From Onchidella celtica (taxonomy: Eukaryota; Mollusca; Gastropoda; Systellommatophora; Onchidiidae), in assembly GCA_963931925.1 (NCBI GenBank), contig OZ007573.1, positions 38,806,296 to 38,870,295 of the forward strand: DNA of 64,000 bases, in the 5' to 3' direction. A program made the translations under genes and the position numbers. Positions 45,746-56,175 of this stretch are shown here, piece after piece. The notes under the pieces were generated by a model that worked only from the letters and a program-made list of their open reading frames with translations, made no database searches and was not told the origin of the DNA. How positions within the stretch are numbered: the first letter of the stretch is position 1; each line of letters begins with the position of its first letter.

Positions 45746-45815
45746 TTCTAGACCTAGACATTAAAAAAAAAGTGAAATCGACCCATTCTGTTTGTGCCGA
45801 GCACTTCATATCAGG

Positions 45816-46139
45816 TAGTTGTCAGTTTTAATCATTTATGAATAACGTGATGAAAGTAAGCCCGTCATTTCCGTCACAGAAGAGTTAGATCTAGATCTTG
45901 AATCTAGATCTAGATCAGATAAATATAATATGTAGGCCTACTTTAGAGCTGTAGGGTTAGAGGTCTAGCGAGTGCGGTTATTTTCATTTTTACCGCACAA
46001 TAAAGTCACCGACTTATAAATCTCAGTTATAATTTAAAACTTTCCTGTTGACTTGCTTTTAAGCAGTTCTAGATCCACACTGTAGCCTACAAATGAATTG
46101 AAGATGATGCACTGGCAAAATAGGCTACTGATTAAAATT
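45816..46139. other. Non-coding spacer with AGATCT-rich stretches
   Basis: Nothing coding seen. Contains TAGATCTAGATC runs at about 45890-45918. Confidence 0.5.
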
Positions 46140-46589
46140 CACCAGAGATAGCCAGAATGCAGTAGTATGAGGGAGCGAGTCCTGAGTGATGAGGTATGGA
46201 ATCACAGTTAGATCTAGATCTGATCACACAGATGTTGAATTGCAGCACTAACAGAATGAGAGACAGAGAGTGTTTGAATTGTGAGATACAACATAATAAT
46301 TAAATGTATCTGTATCACAAAGATATGAATAATAAAATATGAAATCATAGGCCTAAATAAATCTAATCTCCTATCAGTAATCACAGAGCTGTTGACCAGC
46401 AGCAATATTAGAGATTGAGCCGTGAGCGATGAAAGATAAAATTATGCTTAGATCTACCCAGCATCACACAGATATGAGAATGTGAGGCTTGAGTGATGAG
46501 ATATGTAACGATAATTAGATCTATACCACACACTACACAGATATGAGATATGTGAGGCTTGAGTGATGAGATAATATGTAAGGATAATA
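46140..46589. repeat. Minisatellite, left part (interrupted by LINE copy 2)
   Basis: About five to six degenerate units carrying TAGATCTA, CACACAGATATGAGA, GTGAGGCTTGAGTGATGAGA and TATGTAANGATAATNA. The same unit continues at 50878-51830 beyond the LINE. Confidence 0.85.
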
Positions 46590-49500
46590 ATAGTTCGTCC
46601 ATCAGGTATGATGATGACCTTAACAACACCAGAGGAATAAAGAACAGAAATTGTTGAGAATTTCAACACATGGACAATAAAGAGAACTAAAGGACACAGA
46701 GGACAGAATGGAAAGACTGTTCTTTCATGACTTATGGCTTCTCATGTGACTGATAAGTCCTATTTTTGCCTTGCAGACCCTTCCGCATAAATGACAAGAG
46801 TGCTCCGTTGGTTCAGTACCACTGGGCCTTTTCTTGCGCCGTTCTCTTTTTTTGATAGCCTGCTGGACTCTGTCAGCTTCCCATGCTTTGCTGCCTCTGG
46901 TAAGGGCCGCCCTCCAATTTGCACGATCAAGCGAGAGCTTTTCCCACTCACTCACATCAATGGCAAAGGCCTTCAGTGATTGCTTGAGAGTGTCTTTGTA
47001 ACGTCTCTTTGGGGCCCCAACATTCCTCGTTCCATTGGAGAGCTCAGAGAAGAAGATTTGCTTAGGGAGTCTGGAGTCGGGCATTCTGACAACGTGTCCT
47101 GCCCAACGTAGCTGAATTTTTTTCAGGTGGCAGAAGATGCTCAATTCCTTGGCACGATTGAGGACCTCAGTGTCTGGAATTTTATCCTGCCATTTGATCC
47201 TTAGGATCTTTCTAAGGCAGGCCAGATGAAAGTGATTTAGCTTTCTGGCATGCGATTGGTACACTGTCCAGGTTTCAGCCCCATAGAGTAGGGTGGGAAG
47301 GACCACAGCATTGTACACTTTCAGCTTAGTGTCTGTGCGAATGCCGGCAACATCCCATACTCTCTTTTGAAGCCTGCCAAATGCACAGCTGGCTTTGCTG
47401 ATTCTTGAGAGAATTTCAGTATCAACACGAGCCGCGGAAGACAGTGTACTGCCAAGATAGGTGAAGTTCTCCGACACCTTCAGAAGACTGTCATGGACTT
47501 TGATATTTGGGGTCACAGGATACTTGTCGTCTGGAGTAGGCTGATGGAGCACTTCCGTCTTCTTTGTGCTTATTGTGAGGCCAAAGTTGTCACAGGCACT
47601 AGAGAACTTAACAACACAGTTTTGCATGCTATCCTCATCGTGTGCCAGAAGTGCACAATCATCAGCAAATAGTAGGTCACAGACTTGAGTACTTTTGGTT
47701 TTGGTTTTTGCCTGAAGTCTCCTGAGGTTGAATAGACTGCCATCAGTTCGGTACTTGATGCTTACCCCTTGATGAGGAGAGCTAAAGGCTTCTTGTAGCA
47801 TTGCAGAGAACATGATGCTGAACAGAGTTGGGGCTAAGACACAACCCTGTTTTACCCCATTTGTGACAGCAAAGGGCTCTGAAACACTGCCGTTGCTTTT
47901 GACTGCAGCTTGCATGCCATCATGAAACTGGCGCACTATTGTGATGAATTCGGGTGGACACCCAAACTTCGCCAAGATTTTCCAGAGGCCTTCACGACAC
48001 ACTGTGTCAAATGCTTTTGTGAGGTCAACAAATGTGATATACAGCGCTTTATTTTGTTCCATGCATTTTTCCTGAATCTGTCTGGCAGCAAATATCATAT
48101 CCGCCGTTCCCCTCTCTTTACGAAAGCCACATTGGCTCTCGGGAAGCAAGTCATTTGACGAGAGGTGATCAAGAAGGCGATTCAGAAGCATTCTTGCCAA
48201 TATTTTGCCAGCAATTGAAAGTAGAGAGATTCCCCGATGGTTGTCACAGACTTGGCTGTCCCCTTTGTTTTTGTACAGATGGATGATTGAAGCATCTTTG
48301 AAGTCCTGTGGCAGCTTCCCTGCTTTCAACATATGATTGAACAACTCGGTCAACCTTTCAATAAGCTTTTCTCCACCGAAGGCATACACCTCAGCAGGAA
48401 TTGAATCCACGCCTGGTGATTTGTTAAAGGACATCTGATTTGTGGCAGTTCGGGTCTCATTTGCTGTGAATGGCTTGGCAAGAGCTGCATTAATAGGAGT
48501 CTGAGGGAGGCGGTCAATGGACTCAGTATTTATATTTGATGGCCGATTTAGCACACCTCCGAAATGTTCTGCCCAACGCTGAATTATGGCATTCAATTCA
48601 ACAATGCGTGTTGAACCATCTGACGCAAGAAGTGGCGTAGTGCCAGAGCGGGATGGTCCAAACACAGCTCGGAGGCTCTCAAAGAACTTTCTAGTGTTGT
48701 TTGTGTCGGCATATTTCTGAGTTTCTCTTACTCGCTCTTCAAGCCAGTCATTTTTCATTTTCCTCAGCTTCTTCTGGAGTACACCCTTACATGCACGCAG
48801 TGCATCAGCTTTTGCTGTGGAAGAGGGGTCACTGCAGTGAGCTTGGATGAGACTATTTTTTTCTTTGATGAGCACTTTGATTTCATTATCATTATCATTG
48901 AACCAGTCCTGGTGCTTGCGGACAGGAAAACCAACTGTGCTGCTGGCGCAAGAGTGTACAGTCGTATTTAGGTCAGTCCAGCTCTGTTCAATGTTCTCAG
49001 GGTCAAAAGTCACGCAATCCAATTTTGAGGAGAGTTCTGATGAGAGCTCGCTCTGTTTCTCAGCTGAGCAGAGTTTTGAAACATTTAGGCGTTTAGGTGG
49101 CGCTTTCCCTTGAGGGCGTCTATTGCGCCTCAATGTTAGTCTGAGCTTGCAAACAATGAGTCTGTGGTCAGTTCCACACTCGGCACCACACATCGCCTTT
49201 GTTACAAGGACATCCTTTCTGTCAGTCTTCCTCACAATGACATAGTCTATGAGATGCCAATGCTTTGAGCGGGGATGCATCCATGACGTTCTGTTTCTCA
49301 CGGGGAGACTAAAATTTGTGTTGGTAATGAACAGGCCAAATTCAGCGCACAAAGTAAGTAAGCGCAACCCATTGTTATTGCATGAACCAACTCCATGAGG
49401 GCCCAAAACATTTGGCCACGCTGAGATTTCGGAGCCAACCCTAGCATTGAAGTCCCCCAAGAGAATCAGCTTATCAGCTGCCGGGACAGAGCATATGACA

Positions 49501-50877
49501 GATTCTAGATCAGAATAGAACCTGTCTTTGGCTTCATCTGGGTTTGTCATGGTGGGCGCATATGCGCTAATGAGGGTGGCTGACTGGCTTTTCCCAACTG
49601 GGATCCTGAGTGTCATTAGCCTGTCATTTATTTCAATTGGCATGGACTGCAAGTTTCTGACAAGGTCATTTTTAATTGCAAACCCAACACCATGCTGTCT
49701 CGGTTCGACTGCACCCTTGCCTTTCCAGAAGAAGGTGTATCCACCACTGAGCTCTTTGAGTTGGCCACTATCAGGGAGTCTGGTCTCACTGAGTGCCACT
49801 ATGTCCAGGTTGTACCTGCTGAGCTCAATGGCAATAAGTGCAGTGCGTCTTTCCGGGTTGTTTGAGTTGTCCTGTAGTGTGCGTATATTCCAGGCTCCTA
49901 GCCTGAGTAAGCTGAATTTCTTTTTGTTTCGACCGCAAAAAGGGATCCCCACTGGTCGCGGTATACCAGTCAGGGTGATGTGAAGTGGGCTTTCTTTAGG
50001 GCACCTTTTCTAGCCCCTTCCTCAGTTGAGGTGAGCAGTGCTATCCTTAAATAAGGCTGCTCAGCTACTGTGGGTGCTGCCTCCCCACGCCTCCACTTCA
50101 ATCGACGATGAAGCGACCATAGCCCACAGCCACCAACGTGTAGGTCTGTGCTAACAGCTTCCAGTCTATCCAAACCTGCTGCCACCGCACTCGCCCATCG
50201 CCGTTGGAATTTTGAGAGGAAAGAAGACGAGACAAAGATGAAAGAAGACGAGGTGAGTGTTAAGACTGGCGCAAAGAATTTGTTTTTAGTGAGAAAGAGC
50301 TGCGCAAACATCAGACTCACTCTCTCGCCTGGACACAACTTATCCAAGTGGCAAGACAGGGTCAAGACGACTGGAAATGTATCCAGGTGCAGGAGGATGC
50401 CAGAGGGACAGTCATATTGCCTGACCGGCTGCCTGTAGGCTACTCCACAGCCTCGCAGTCCCAACTGACTAGGGTGAAAGACCCAAACCAAAGAACACCA
50501 ATACTGGTGGATGCTCTGTGTCACGATATCCAGGCCAAAGTGACGGTATATTGCCATCTGCCCTATCAGTCAACCACTGGCCTGCTGCCGCCAGCTTCGA
50601 AGCTGCGTCCGGGAAGTTTGCTCAATTCTTCGTCTGTGATTTAGGCAAACAAGCCTATGACCACACCGCTACCGGGGGCCAATATGAAGGACTCAAGTAC
50701 TGAGGGTCACATTGTGCCCTAGCATGTGGCCGTTGGGTTAGATGAAACCTCCTCCGCCCTGGCCGTTTGCACCGACAGGTGCACGCCCACTGATACCATG
50801 CTAGCGTACCAGTTCATGAAACAGGTTGTACTGGATTACATGTTACCAGTAGCAGATTTTTCTGACCTGACAACAGT
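46590..50877 (-). mobile_element. Full-length LINE copy 2 (endonuclease-RT type), inserted in a minisatellite
   Basis: About 4.3 kb on the minus strand: 5' region 50877-49953, polyprotein 49952-46725, 3' UTR about 46724-46590. The boundaries are set where the minisatellite resumes, with GTAAGGATAAT present on both sides (46579-46589 and 50878-50888). That would be a target-site duplication, but the satellite itself contains the sequence. The region 48351-50696 matches LINE copy 1 at the left edge of the window. The clade is not resolved from sequence alone. Confidence 0.9.
46725..49952 (-). CDS. LINE polyprotein: AP-like endonuclease, reverse transcriptase, C-terminal zinc finger
   Basis: About 1,075 residues without stops. 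The endonuclease (about 16-270) begins LLRLGAWNIRTL, with catalytic E57 (SETR), GDFNARVG (D167, N169) and TDHR (D262, H263). The RT (about 548-800) has FVDLTKAFDT (D643), GVKQGCVLAPTLFS and LLFADDCALL (D764, D765). After the thumb (YLGSTLSSAARVDTEI, QDKIPDTEVL, RWAGHVVRMPDSRLPKQ) comes a C-terminal finger CHLCGRVCKAKIGLISHMRSH. The codon at 49952 is GTG. The frame stays open upstream to TAG at 50010-50012 and contains no ATG before the endonuclease, so the true start is unclear. Confidence 0.93.
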   Translation of the reverse strand: MGIPFCGRNKKKFSLLRLGAWNIRTLQDNSNNPERRTALIAIELSRYNLDIVALSETRLPDSGQLKELSGGYTFFWKGKGAVEPRQHGVGFAIKNDLVRNLQSMPIEINDRLMTLRIPVGKSQSATLISAYAPTMTNPDEAKDRFYSDLESVICSVPAADKLILLGDFNARVGSEISAWPNVLGPHGVGSCNNNGLRLLTLCAEFGLFITNTNFSLPVRNRTSWMHPRSKHWHLIDYVIVRKTDRKDVLVTKAMCGAECGTDHRLIVCKLRLTLRRNRRPQGKAPPKRLNVSKLCSAEKQSELSSELSSKLDCVTFDPENIEQSWTDLNTTVHSCASSTVGFPVRKHQDWFNDNDNEIKVLIKEKNSLIQAHCSDPSSTAKADALRACKGVLQKKLRKMKNDWLEERVRETQKYADTNNTRKFFESLRAVFGPSRSGTTPLLASDGSTRIVELNAIIQRWAEHFGGVLNRPSNINTESIDRLPQTPINAALAKPFTANETRTATNQMSFNKSPGVDSIPAEVYAFGGEKLIERLTELFNHMLKAGKLPQDFKDASIIHLYKNKGDSQVCDNHRGISLLSIAGKILARMLLNRLLDHLSSNDLLPESQCGFRKERGTADMIFAARQIQEKCMEQNKALYITFVDLTKAFDTVCREGLWKILAKFGCPPEFITIVRQFHDGMQAAVKSNGSVSEPFAVTNGVKQGCVLAPTLFSIMFSAMLQEAFSSPHQGVSIKYRTDGSLFNLRRLQAKTKTKSTQVCDLLFADDCALLAHDEDSMQNCVVKFSSACDNFGLTISTKKTEVLHQPTPDDKYPVTPNIKVHDSLLKVSENFTYLGSTLSSAARVDTEILSRISKASCAFGRLQKRVWDVAGIRTDTKLKVYNAVVLPTLLYGAETWTVYQSHARKLNHFHLACLRKILRIKWQDKIPDTEVLNRAKELSIFCHLKKIQLRWAGHVVRMPDSRLPKQIFFSELSNGTRNVGAPKRRYKDTLKQSLKAFAIDVSEWEKLSLDRANWRAALTRGSKAWEADRVQQAIKKRERRKKRPSGTEPTEHSCHLCGRVCKAKIGLISHMRSHKS

Positions 50878-51830
50878 GTAAGGATAATTAGATATGTAAG
50901 GATAATTAGATCTATACCACACACTACACAGATATATGAGATATGTGAGGCTTGAGTGATGAGATATGTAAGGATAATTAGATCTATACCACACACTACA
51001 CAGATATGGGATATGTGAGGCTTGGGTGATGAGATATGTAATGATAATTGCATCTGGATCTAGATTTATATCACACAGATATGAGAGTGTGAGCTTTGAG
51101 TGATGAGATATAAATGATCTTCATTATTATTATTATTATAGATATGTAATGATAATTAAATCTAGATCTAGATTTAAATCACACAGATATGACAGTGTGA
51201 ACCTTGAATCATGAAATATATTTAATGATATTTAAATCTAGATCTAGATTTATACCATACAGGTATGAAACTGTGAGCCTTGAGTGATGAGATATGTGTA
51301 ATGATATTTAAATCTAGATCTAGATTTATACCATGCAGGTATGAGAGTGTGAGCCTTGAGTGATGAGATATATATGTAAAGATATTTAAATCTAGATCTA
51401 GATCTATACCATACAGGTATGAGAGTGTGAGCCTTGAGTGATGAGATATAATGATATTTAAATCTAGGTCTTGATTTGTACCATACAGGTATGAGAGTGT
51501 GAGCCTTGAGTGATGAGATATGCAAGGATAATTAAATCTAGATCTAGATTTATATCACACAGATATGGGAGTGTGAGCCTATTTATTATTGCATAACACG
51601 AGAGTGTGAGCCATGAGTGATGAGTAGATCTAGATTTACATTACACAGATATGAGAGTGTGAGCCTTGAGTGATGAGATATGTAGCCTAATGATAATTAA
51701 ATCTAGATCCAGATTTCTATCACACAGATATGAGAGTGTGAGCCTTGAGTAATGAGATATCTAATGACAATTAAATCTAGATCTAGATCTAGATCTAGAT
51801 TTTATACTACATAGGTGGGAACCACAGCAA
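50878..51830. repeat. Minisatellite, right part (units of about 70-78 bp)
   Basis: About 12-13 units. Conserved parts are AAATCTAGATCTAGATTTAT, CACACAGATATGAGAGTGTG and AGCCTTGAGTGATGAGATAT followed by GTAATGATAATT. An (ATT)n run sits at 51124-51139, and the array ends in a TCTAGA repeat at 51775-51800. Confidence 0.9.
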
Positions 51831-54250
51831 TGTGTGAGAGCGGGTCTCGAGGGATGAGACGCAAAGAGTGTGTTCAACAACATTCTGCCACCAAGGAAAG
51901 TTTTCACGTTCTCGCGGCTATTTCTTTAGACTATTACATTAGAGTGGGCATTACCCAAGGAATTCACCGTTTGTTCGGCTGTTATAAATTGCCATGTTAA
52001 AGGGGGCTGACTCCCAATTCCAATTAACAGGCTTTACCCAAGGAATTCGGTGACGTAATGATCGCCGGTGCGGTTGTTATAAATAGTCACGGGGATTCCA
52101 AAGAAGTACCTCCTTTCCGGCAACGCAGTGTAAAAAAGATTCTCGCCAGCCGGCGAGCGGGCTAAATGTAGGTTGCTGTGGTAAACAAAACCACGTGTAG
52201 GTATTTTCAGTGGGAGAAAGAGCGAACTCCGTGGTATAAACTTAGTAAACTGGCGGCTTCTTACACTTTCAATCAGCCCCAAACTGTGAAGAAACCCCAG
52301 TAGGTAGATGCTCACGTTCTTTATGATACAGATAGCTCTTTTCAAATAAAATAAACCACATGAAATTGCATTTTCGCGAGGTGCTGATTTCAAATCTCTG
52401 GGCCTAATGGCAGTACAGCGTAGATCTAGATCTCAATGGATCGACAGTATGATTACATGAATCGAAAGCATCCCACCTAAATCCAGCTAGGCTTCTAGCT
52501 TTTTATTTTGTCATAGATCGTGTTAAACCTAGTATTCCCTAGCTGGACTTAGGTGGTAGGTGTTTGAAGACTAATTGCCTTCCTTTCACGTCACAAAGTG
52601 CTCTCCTGTGAACTTTGTGCGTTGTGAACTTGTAGCCTCTGAATGCTATTGATTGTAATTGACAAGGTACTGAAGATCGTCGTTTCTCAAGGCCTCAGCC
52701 TGCTCTGACAGGCCAAGGAGATGCATGCTTTCTGTAGGCTCCATATTTTTACAATAAGCTGACTCCTTAACCCGGAGTTGCGAAGACACGGAGGGGTATT
52801 GAAGCTTTCAGCTGCTGCCAACAACCAATACTGTTTGCAGAGAAGCTGATGGTGAACCAGACCCTTTTTCCTTTCATCTGTCGAAGCTTTTCTCCAAAAT
52901 AAATGTGCGGTCTGCACTGCGGATGCTTTAAAAGGTGCATGTGCATTCATTAAGCTGGGGCATGGAGATGTAAATTTTGCCATTGTGTTCGGCTTGTAAA
53001 TTGTTACATGCTCATTTTGGAGTGTGCAGGGTGGCGTTAATTTAGAGGGTGGTTGAGGAACGCCAATAAAATAAATAAATAAATAAATAAAATATCAAGA
53101 TAGCATGCAATCTTCTTCATGGCATACCCCCCACCTTCTCCAGAGCAGCAGGCCTCAAAGTGTTCAGAGCAGTGAATACTGCATTAACTGCAAAGAATAT
53201 GCTGTTCAGGCTTCTTATCTAGATCAGCTCATCTTGGATTGTTTACCCACCACTTGTAGCCTAAACCAAACACAACTAAGGACAAAATATTATGAGTTAC
53301 CACAACTTTATTATATCTTCTTGAAGGGGTGGGGCCCGGTCGTGTTATTATTATGATATTGTTAACCATCTTTTGATGAACAGGGAAGAGCCAGAGAAGA
53401 GTAGAACATTCTTTCTCTCTTTCCCATAGTAACAGCAACTGCTAAGCACAGTGTTGCTTCTTCCTTTTTAAGCTTTACCATGATTATTTTTAGTTTTAGA
53501 AAATTAATGCATCAGAAAGGTGAACATAAATAATGAAATACTTTTTAGTATAATTGTACATGTACGATATAAATTAAACATAGAATAAGTGGTTGATATA
53601 GATCTAGGTGTAAAATTAATCTTATTCTAGGCCTGTGCATATCATCCTGTAATTAGATCTAGATCTCTAAGCTAGATCTAGATCTAGATCTAACTCGATA
53701 GACTCAATTTAAGACCCAAGTTTTGAAACCGTGTGCATGTATTTTTTCTGTTAGAATCATAGAAGGAAAGCTCTTATAAAGAGCTAGACAGAATATTGAC
53801 CTCAAGGTTCCCCAATTAGATCTAGTTTTGAATACGATTGCGATTTTGAGTCAGCTCACAAAGTGAAAAGTCAGGGCGTGAAATTCTTGACCCGGATTAT
53901 GGGCGTATGGCTAGATTCCGTCTAAAGATGCGATCAAACATTTGTGAAACACCGGAATGATTTCCTCATTACTTTTCTAAATCAGTTTGGATGATAAAAA
54001 AATTAAGCTCGGGTAGTTTTACTGGAGAATTCATGCAATATTACTGCAGAACTCCAGCGGCAATGCGGGTTCGCCATAGTAATCTATGCACAGTTAATTT
54101 ATTAGTCTGTGATGCACAGCTGTTCATGTTTACCACAGCGACCTCATTTTAGCGGCGCTGACCCAGTTTCGCGTTTTGGCGGAAGTGAACCCTCTCTATA
54201 TATCTATCCTCTCTGCTTGCCGTTTCTAGAGCCACATCTATCTATCTATC
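51831..54250. other. Intergenic region without recognisable gene
   Basis: Contains two similar segments, ACCCAAGGAATTC ... GTTATAAAT, at about 51952-51988 and 52033-52084; a 35-bp inverted match to 34550-34584 (at 52113-52147); an (AAAT)n run near 53068-53092; AGATCT clusters near 52425 and 53656-53692; and (CTAT)n at about 54237-54252. Open frames at 52034-52393 and 52687-52983 (minus) show no known domain. Confidence 0.5.
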
Positions 54251-54506
54251 TATTATAAAAAAAAAAACTCGCTTTTTTTGTAAAAGCCGTAGCTCGGCTA
54301 TCTGTGCACCAATCGAGCTCAAATTTTGCATACAAATTTCTTTTGGTCTGAAGTTGATTCCTTGCTACACTCATTGCTGAACACTCTCCGTAAGTATTTT
54401 TTTGAACTACGCAAATTTGCATTTGTTCCAAATAAATACCATCCGGGCGTGAGTTTTTATGTGGCATGACGTCACTGAATTTGCGGTCCACTGTGCGATC
54501 TCAACG

Positions 54507-54917
54507 CAGGGTTGCCAGTTTGGCACTTTTAGTGCCAAATTGTTCAAATTTGGCACATTTTGAACATGGTTGGCATGAAAGCAAATTGGTTGGCAAGTTG
54601 GCACTTTTTTGGCACTCAGCATTGTGACTTGGATATACATGTATTACATTAACATACGTTCTTGATCATTCACTCCTCAAAGTCCTCGAGAGGATTACAT
54701 TATATCAGAGGCTCTAAAATTATGAAAGAAACAACATTAGATAACACCGGGTAAGCCAGAATTTTGTTTATTCTAGAATTTACATGTATAATATTTCACT
54801 TTTTTGAGTACGTGTGACTAAAATCCTTATTTTTACAAATTTGGCAAGTTTTTAAAGCATTTGGCAAGTTTTTGTCACATATTTGGCAAGTTGTCCTGAA
54901 AAAAACTGGCAACCCTG
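54507..54917. mobile_element. hAT-type MITE with 8-bp target-site duplication
   Basis: Terminal inverted repeats CAGGGTTGCCAGTTT (54507-54521) and AAACTGGCAACCCTG (54903-54917). TCTCAACG lies immediately outside on both sides (54499-54506 and 54918-54925). An 8-bp duplication and CAGGG ends are hAT hallmarks. The interior is rich in TTGGCA and TTGGCAAG repeats and has no transposase. Confidence 0.93.
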
Positions 54918-55442
54918 TCTCAACGTCCGGTTCCCCAAATTTGAAACCGTGCTTCCGAGTCCATCCATAACATTCGTGGTTCTTGCTGCACTTTGCTGCC
55001 AACGGTCAAGTAATGCTCCCTCCATTGCAGCCACCCCCGCCCAAACCTACTCACAACACTTTTCACCCCCCCCCCCCCCCCGCGAATTTCGCGGGTTCAA
55101 TACTTGTTATAACAGGAATTCTCTTCCCAAGACTCTTCATGACTACCGCTAGGGATGGCTCTTTTTCTCCAATAATCTACTGTTTTCTTTCATTTTCTCC
55201 TGGTTATTTTTCCCACTTTCTTCTTCCTTCATCTTCTTCTTCCTCTTCTCTTTTTTCGTCAGCCCCCCCCCCCCCACCTTTCTTTCTTCTCTTTCTCCTT
55301 TCATATTATTTTCTTCTCCCTTCTGTCTTCTTTCTGACGATTTTCTTCGTCTCCATTTATTTTCCCTCTTCATTTTCGGGTAATAACAGATACACCCAAG
55401 CCTAAATATGAGCTCAGCAAGAAGAAGCAGAGGAAATATCAT

Positions 55443-55914
55443 AAGGGGACAAGGTGGTCTAGAGGCAAGGTGCTCGCCTCTCATGCCAAGGGTCCCGGGT
55501 TCTAAACCCGGGCAGTGCAGGCATGTTGGAAAGTGGATTTTTCTCATATTTTCAAGTCCCTGGTCCTATTGGGGGGTAGGATCGAGTAGTTCTTGAAAAT
55601 TGGATTTTTCTCATATTTTCAAGTCCCTGTCCTATTGGGGGGTAGGATCGAGTACCCAGTCTTCTCGGATAAGGACAAAAAAATTCGGAGGGCCCGTGTG
55701 CACGTTGCGCACGTTAAAGATACCTTGGCAGTTGGAAATCGTAAAGAGCAGGCCGAAAGGCCGCTGCCCGGGCAAAATTGAAATTAATAGATTAAAATTT
55801 ATCCATATCATCCCCCCCCCCCCCCCCCCCCGCCAGAACAAGAAATAATAAAACAAGTAAAGTGAGGTGTAAATGCCAAGGGCAGCGAACCTCCTAAAAT
55901 AAAGACCTCAAATC
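55443..55914 (+). mobile_element. SINE copy 3 with 12-bp target-site duplication
   Basis: Same family as 6361-6833, with an intact A-box-like and B-box-like head (GGTTCTAAACC) and a poly-C tract at about 55813-55830. AGGAAATATCAT occurs at 55431-55442 and 55915-55926. Confidence 0.93.
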
Positions 55915-56175
55915 AGGAAATATCATGCACCGTTTGCATTAAAAATGTATATTGTTCATGTGGTAGTTTCGGCAGCAATACTGTTTTCGAAGTGTTGTTC
56001 ACTCATCTACTTACTGTGGGCAAATTTTAAAAAAAAAGTGTATTTCTCGACCCAACGGCATAGACCATAATCATATCACTAAAGTAAAATAAGTTAAACG
56101 AGAAAATCCCGACAGACTTAGAAAGTTCAGAATTAAAAGTAATGTGGTAGCACGGCAATAACGCTACTTGAGGAT

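Larger units (their letters stand above)
34804..45815 (+). pseudogene. THAP-domain coding remnant split by a Ty3 element and a MITE
   Basis: The ATG at 34804 begins MPASCIVIDCYARQG, matching the THAP start with its C-x4-C pair. A +1 shift and a TAA then break the frame. The second frame gives VRFPTIPVNKGKEVKELTER and VVWLTSYQQKW across the Ty3 insertion (34804-34901 joined to 45337-45410). After the MITE the domain ends with HSVCAEHFIS (to about 45814) and a GT donor-like site. The remaining Cys and His of the C2CH zinc site and the ERR...W motif are present. It could be a lost host THAP gene or a P-element-type transposase exon. Only this N-terminal domain is visible. Confidence 0.72.

Noticed and set aside
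47910..48158. Plus-strand frame opposite the LINE RT
   Set aside because: Shadow of the minus-strand polyprotein.
50880..51800. CRISPR-like array
   Set aside because: Units are contiguous and degenerate without unique spacers. It is a eukaryotic minisatellite.
52034..52983. Two minus-strand open frames of 119 and 98 codons
   Set aside because: No recognisable motif, and the regions contain promoter-like and repeated sequence.
54796..55034. Minus-strand frame starting MAAMEGALLDRWQQSA as a first coding exon
   Set aside because: Interrupted by the hAT MITE, and no downstream exon or family was recognised. Too weak to annotate.
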